From: Haliclystus octoradiatus
Lineage: Eukaryota; Cnidaria; Staurozoa; Stauromedusae; Haliclystidae
Direction: 5' to 3'
Assembly (NCBI GenBank): GCA_916610825.1
Contig: OU744450.1
Coordinates: 26,766,350 to 26,830,349 of the forward strand
Length of the DNA: 64,000 nt
Positions 59,801-64,000 of the stretch are shown here, one piece after another (positions within the stretch are counted from its first letter, which is position 1; each line of letters begins with the position of its first letter). A program made the translations under genes and the position numbers. The notes beneath the pieces were generated by a model. It had not been told where the DNA came from. It worked only from the letters and a program-made list of their open reading frames with translations, and searched no databases.

Positions 59801-62800
59801 ATGTTTCCCAAAAAGAAGCATAGGATTTTTATATTTGGGAGCATCAGTACTGTAATACCAAGATATTATAATAGAACCAAGATAGTCTAACTCAGATTTG
59901 TGTTTTTGAGAGTTTTAAACAGGCCATAATATTATCTTACCTTTGTGAAAATCAACCAAATAAATTGTATTTAACATCCTCAAGCATTGAATAATTCAAA
60001 TTTAAAAACGATGTCTTTGTCCGACATCAATAACATCCTCAAAAGTCTATCTTTGTTGACCCAATATCGATCATTTCCAAACATTTTGATCTGTTTTGCC
60101 ACGGCAAAATCACTGAGAATTGGCCTCAAAAGCTATTTTAAGATCATCTCGTTTTGATGAGAAAAAATCACCGGGGCTCAGATTATCAAACAAGCAAACT
60201 TTCTTTCTTGTGAAAAGTAAAACATTTTTTCGCGCGGTTCAGATGGAATCATGAAACCCGGTTCTGTTTGATTTTTTGCCACGCGCGACATTTCAAACAT
60301 ATTGAATATCAGCAATGTTTAATAAACGTTTTACTTTTCACAAGAAAGAAAGTTTGCTTGTTTGATAATCTGAGCCCCGGTAATTTTTTATCATCGAAAC
60401 GAGATGATCTTAAAATAGCTTTTGAGGCCAATTCTCAGTGATTTGCCGTGGCAAAACAGATCAAAATGTTTGCAAATGATCGATATTGGGTCAACAAAGA
60501 TAGACTTTTGAGGATGTTATTGATGTCGGACAAAGACATCGTTTTTAAATTTGAATTATTCAATGCTTGAGGATGTTAAACACAATTTATTTGGTTGATT
60601 TTCACAAAGGTAAGATAATATTATGGTCTGTTTAAAACTCTCAAAAACACAAATCTGAGTTAGACTATCTTGGTTCTATTATAATATCTTGGTAATACCT
60701 TTACTCAAATTGTTTCATTGGAGCGATGTAACACCCCAAACCCCCCAGGATTTGCAAAGATTCCATGTATGGACTCACTTCTAGTGAAGTCATTCGAAAA
60801 AGGGTTGGGAGACATTTCAATCAATTTCAATACTGTTTCAATCATTGAAGGCTTCCTTGTTTGTTCCATGCGTCACTCCGAAGTTAGTTTTGACTGGAAT
60901 GTACAGTAATATGGTAGAGGGAGAGAGAGAGCCTGTTGAAAATGTATTTTTTAAACGCAGGATAAGAATATCTGGCTAACTATCATCGAGCGTATTCATA
61001 CAAAAGAACAACTGCCTGCTGTTGCCTTTACATTTTCAAAGAAGAAGATTGATGACATTGCAAACAGTTTAAATTCAATAGATTTAACAACTTCATCTGA
61101 AAAGAGTCAAATTCATGTCTTTATTCAATCTTGTGTTTCAAGACTAAAAGGAACAGACAGACAGCTACCTCAGGTAATAAAATAACAAAACATTTCTGTA
61201 CTTATAAGATTTCTCAGGATTCAGAATCACAAACCCAATTGCTAACGATTCTCCATCCAACAGCCTAAAGTATCTTTGACACGTTGATTGAGAGACTGCA
61301 TTGACATTCTGAGGTCTATAAACAGACCAGAAGCAAATAGTCAATGTCATGTTTGATGGCATTGCATCATAGATTTAGTGTAACAATTCAAATTTATCTC
61401 TGCCATAGTAATCACATTCAATTGACCTCTTCTGTTACAGATCACGCGGATGAAGGAGCTATTGAGTCGCGGAATTGCCATTCACCACAGTGGCATATTA
61501 CCTATCCTTAAAGAAACAGTAGAACTTCTATTTCAAAGAGGTCTTGTCAAGGTCAGTATGTTGTGGCAATAGCATATCTCTGCATTACTGTATGCATATG
61601 AAATGTAACTATTGTGGTCTTTCAACGTGTACAAATATTATTATGTTCAGCAAGCCAGTGAAATATAGTAGATTTGAAAAGATGTCGAGAGATCAAAGTT
61701 GTATACTCCACAACCACTGCATGGCATCCTTCATTGGCAACCGAAGGAAAGGTATCAACGGGACTCTGGGCAAGTAGTATCTTTTCATAATGTTTTGTAG
61801 CGTGAATTGTCTTGCTTACATGTTTCTTTGTTAGCTATGTTTGGCTGCATTGCTATATGCTCTAATAGCAGATCATGACATTTTTAAACAGGTCACCAAA
61901 TTAATTGATCCACTTCATAAAAATGTTTAACTATTCTTGAGCTGTGTTTATATAGATGTCCTCCTATTGTCCTCGATTGTGATGTTGTTGTATGAATCTA
62001 ACTCCGTAGTAGATTTTTAAATTGAGCTTAAATTATGCCCCATATAAATTGTACTGAGTAATTATTGTGCCATCAGACTAAGGCCCTGTTTACAAGGAGG
62101 AGGATCATCCTTCTAGAAGGATGCTCCTTCTGAGCGACAGAAAAAATTATTTGTGTTTACAAACGAAGGTACCTCATGAGGAACAGCTTTTCACGCACTC
62201 GTATTGCCTCAACTTAAATTCAATTTACGTCATTTCCTGATTCGATTTATCCTAATATGGACACTAAAGGTTTTGGTCCGACAAAATGTTTTAACGGCAG
62301 CCAGGATCATCCTCCTGGAAGTGTTTACAAGGGCGACACGGCATAAAAACATCTTTCGGGTAGGAGGGTCATCCGCCCTCGACAGAAGGATGATCCTCCT
62401 ACCCAAAAGCAGTTTTCATGTCGGTTCGCCCTTATAAACACATCGCATAATAACAATAGAGCCAGATGGACTGGCTAGAAGGATCATTCTACTGGAAGGA
62501 TCATCCTCCTCCTTGTGAACCAGACCTTAAAAATCATACCACGTTGATTGCTGGAATACGCCAGCACAACCCCGACGAATACACAGATCAAGTCACCTTG
62601 TATTCAATAATTCGTACCGGATAAATGTTTACCCCATGTTTGTGGCAGAGTAGATTTGGCCGGCTAGAGAGAGTGTAATTTGAATGCCTAACCTGTACGA
62701 AAATCAAAACGTTTGGATGGCTATCAGGTTTAATGGTATGTATCACAGTCTAAACGTAACCAGAAAACCACAGGTGTTGAGTGGATGATCTGTATTTGAA

Positions 62801-63671
62801 AAATATTTTGGCCAAGCTAATACAATCAGCATCTGACTGTCACTCATTCAGAAATCATTCAGAAATCAGTTACCATTACATTAGATAAAGTTATGTAAGA
62901 TACGGTTCGTAGAATAACGATTATTAACAACATCATAATTAAACAAATAAATAAATGAAATCTTAATTGAAATAACTTACACAAAATATTTTTTTTATTT
63001 TTTTTAATAGAGTAATTTATAATGTGATATAAATTGCCTTACTGATTGAAAATAGGACTCAATTCTATACAGCAGAGCTTTAATTAATATATAAAATATG
63101 AAGTCAAAAATCATGTTTGCTATTCAAAGTTTCACGCCAAGGCAATCTGTTCAGTTAGGATTGCCTGATGTCGATCGTCTTGGCGTGAAACTTTGAGTAG
63201 CAAACATGATTGTCTGATTGCTAACTATATGTTTAATAATTTAAATAGTCATTAGAAGTGGATAACTCTAACATGCGTTATGGTTAAAAGTAGTAACTAG
63301 TTTTGTAATTATCCGTTCGACATTTTTAGAAAGTAGCAGATAATCCCTAACGATTATAGGCTCCATCTAAATTATTACAGTTGATTTGACGACAGTTGAT
63401 TAAATATTAACTTTTCAATTAATAATTTTAAACTTTTCAGATATTGTTTGCGACTGAAACATTTGCCATGGGAGTTAACATGCCTGCTAGAACTGTTTTA
63501 TTTGATTCGACACGTAAACATGATGGTCAATCATTCAGGAATCTTCTCCCCAGTGAATATATTCAAATGGCAGGACGTGCTGGAAGAAGAGGGCTAGATA
63601 CTACTGGCACTGTTATTCTACTTTGCAAAGCAGAGGTTCCAGAATTATCAGATTTAAATCAAATGATGTTG
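47814..63671 (+). CDS. SKIV2L: SKIV2L / SKI2: Ski-complex RNA helicase, partial
   Basis: Seventeen exons join in phase to about 741 residues; the gene continues past the right edge (human 1246). Exons: 47814-47838, 49480-49589, 50341-50447, 51228-51345, 52379-52493, 52935-53003, 53750-53809, 54567-54760, 55221-55367, 55982-56127, 56309-56455, 57067-57151, 58705-58811, 59190-59427, 60961-61173, 61441-61551, 63441-63671. The N-terminal arm matches human in [27 protein letters not shown] and IPPGFK. The DExH core shows [18 protein letters not shown] (Walker A), [26 protein letters not shown] (DEVH), [44 protein letters not shown] and [12 protein letters not shown]. The protein feeds RNA to the cytoplasmic exosome. 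Exon 1 has 25 coding bases, chosen by phase and its start context. Introns carry a satellite, a fold-back element and several small repeats. Confidence 0.94.
48240..48830. repeat. Old inverted-repeat element
   Basis: Left arm about 48240-48440 and right arm about 48650-48830 are diverged complements. Shared blocks include 'CCTTCTCTGCAAACTGG', 'TATTTCAAGC', 'AACCCTATTxCT' and 'GCGCCTGCGG'. It lies in SKIV2L intron 1. The 119-residue frame across it is not protein-like. Confidence 0.6.
50685..51055 (-). mobile_element. tRNA-derived SINE, most complete copy
   Basis: Reading on the minus strand: a tRNA-like head with A box (TTAGCTCAGATGGTAGAGCA) and B box (GGTTCAAATCC), then 'ATCTAAAACATCAAATGAGT', 'TAGCTGCGGCGCATCTTTGC', 'CTGTTGAAATTGATCTGCAG', and an end near 'GGGCCTAGGGCGTTACCGTC'. 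About 370 bp. No coding capacity. It lies in a SKIV2L intron. Confidence 0.82.
51925..52005 (+). repeat. Dispersed repeat with 'GATTGGTTCAGAGTTATGACG' type core
   Basis: Second copy of the family at 1020-1105; adjacent 'CCAAACCACCGCAAAAG' also matches the inverse copy near 54420. Confidence 0.55.
54145..54545 (-). repeat. Composite of two dispersed repeats
   Basis: 54145-54300 and 54480-54540 belong to the 'CCTGTTATAGTGGCCACC' family ('AGGTAGACAAAGTGACCACT', 'GATCGTTATAACAGGTTT'). 54385-54480 is an inverse copy of the 'CTGATTGG...TATGACG' repeat, apparently inserted into the first. It ends just before SKIV2L exon 54567. Confidence 0.6.
55475..55665 (-). mobile_element. SINE fragment, inverse
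   Basis: Body blocks 'GCGACATTGCAGATCAATTT', 'TTGATTGTCAATATGCAACG', 'GCAGCTACTCACAGTGCAAT' and 'GGTTTAGATAAAGGCAAGGC' match 50685-51055. The head is mostly lost. Confidence 0.75.
57425..58425. repeat. Satellite with 228-bp higher-order unit built on GTTCATGAAC
   Basis: About 1 kb of tandem repeats in the SKIV2L intron between exons 57067-57151 and 58705-58811. The basic word is the palindrome GTTCATGAAC. Monomers of about 114 bp run 'TTCATGAACTTTCAGG', 'AACCAGTTCAAGAACCGGTC', 'GTTTATGAACTCTTCTTGAC', 'GTGAACCCACAAA'. Alternating monomers form a 228-bp unit: the variant 'TTTCAGGAAATTTC' recurs at 57961 and 58189. The left third has simpler, shorter units. Confidence 0.92.
58505..58680 (+). 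repeat. Dispersed repeat, 'CCTGTTATAGTGGCCACC' family
   Basis: 'AGTCAAACCTGTTATAGGGG', 'AGTATTTTCTATTGAAGTAA' and 'CCACCTGCATATAGTGGTCG'. It ends next to SKIV2L exon 58705. Confidence 0.65.
59858..60692. mobile_element. Fold-back element with 366-bp arms
   Basis: Left arm 59858-60223 and right arm 60328-60692 are near-perfect complements, ending in CCAAGATATTATAATAG and CTATTATAATATCTTGG, around a loop of about 104 bp. Direct repeats TAATA flank it (59853-59857 and 60693-60697). No coding capacity. It lies in the SKIV2L intron before exon 60961. High arm identity suggests a recent insertion or ongoing arm conversion. Confidence 0.88.
62081..62527. mobile_element. Small TIR element (MITE) of 447 bp
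   Basis: The left end AGGCCCTGTTTACAAGGAGG and the right end read inverted AGGTCTGGTTCACAAGGAGG give inverted repeats of about 35 bp, flanked by TA on both sides. Internal 'GGATCATCC' and 'AGGATGATCC' words recur several times. No transposase. Confidence 0.75.
63104..63225. repeat. Short palindromic element (hairpin family A)
   Basis: 'CAAAGTTTCACGCCAAGGCA' and 'TTGGCGTGAAACTTTG' form the arms, with 'TTTGCTATTC' / 'GAGTAGCAAAC' outside. It is the same family as 1585-1735. Confidence 0.7.
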
Positions 63672-63919
63672 GTATGATACATTGTAGGATTATTATTCTG
63701 ATTTTATTAATTCTTGTTCAGATTTATTTCGAATAAAATATTTGCTAAAGAAGTTCTGTCATAATTAATAGAACATATTACTGCTAGAAAGAAGAGGAAC
63801 ACGGAAAAGAATGAATAAAATACTTATGGTTATCTATTTGAATTTTATTCATATTTCAAACTTAGGAAAATAGTTTGAAATGATAGGAAAGTCATTATTG
63901 AATTAGCCATGTATAATAT

Positions 63920-63995
63920 ATGGAGACCACCTGTCTATAGTGGTCAATTAAACTACATCTTATAGATGGCTGTTATATACAGGTTAACTTTCTTC
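63920..63995 (+). repeat. Dispersed repeat, 'CCTGTTATAGTGGCCACC' family, partial
   Basis: 'GGAGACCACCTGTCTATAGT' followed by 'GGCTGTTATATACAGGTTAA'. It lies beside the window edge in a SKIV2L intron. Confidence 0.5.
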
Positions 63996-64000
63996 GGACA

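Overview
The window is nuclear DNA from an animal, almost certainly a marine invertebrate. It is AT-rich. The genes have many small exons with GT-AG introns, and the proteins are metazoan (ADAM10, BOK, RALGPS, clathrin light chain, YPEL5). Dispersed repeats, including a tRNA-derived SINE, non-autonomous DNA transposons and fold-back elements, sit mostly in introns. I cannot name the phylum. The proteins resemble human orthologues closely enough that a deuterostome or a slowly evolving spiralian is plausible, but that is inference.

Layout, with exons placed by hand from splice sites, reading phase and remembered human protein sequence. (1) 442-4742 (+): 3' part of a coiled-coil, probably centrosomal, protein gene. 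(2) 5160-11094 (-): RALGPS, 22 coding exons. (3) 13721-14650 (-): intronless HSPBP1. (4) 15059-17781 (+): YPEL5. (5) 18081-23455 (-): DNAJC19/PAM18. (6) 23770-27073 (+): clathrin light chain. (7) 27187-28662 (-): BOK-like Bcl-2 protein. (8) 29251-39754 (-): XPNPEP3, 16 coding exons, with a possible small secreted-protein gene nested in an intron (35015-35476, -). (9) 39999-40661 (+): intronless PLPP6. (10) 41917-47357 (-): ADAM10. (11) 47814-63671 (+): SKIV2L/SKI2 helicase, running off the right edge.

The genes are packed closely and often head to head: HSPBP1/YPEL5, DNAJC19/clathrin light chain, XPNPEP3/PLPP6 and ADAM10/SKIV2L each share a 5' gap of about 240-460 bp. Others converge tail to tail, with clathrin light chain and BOK only 113 bp apart between stop codons. 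The genes are unrelated housekeeping and signalling functions (Ral activation, Hsp70 regulation, mitochondrial import and peptide trimming, endocytosis, apoptosis, isoprenoid/phospholipid dephosphorylation, ectodomain shedding, RNA decay), so there is no operon-like pathway.

The most notable non-genic structures are: two ~785-bp terminal-inverted-repeat elements with exact 9-bp target duplications on either side of the DNAJC19/clathrin promoter; a 1-kb satellite with a 228-bp higher-order unit built on a GTTCATGAAC palindrome; an 835-bp near-perfect fold-back element with a 5-bp target duplication; a tRNA-headed SINE family; and a strongly over-represented TAGGCCTA palindrome. I found no bacterial features, CRISPR arrays or recognisable viral fossils.
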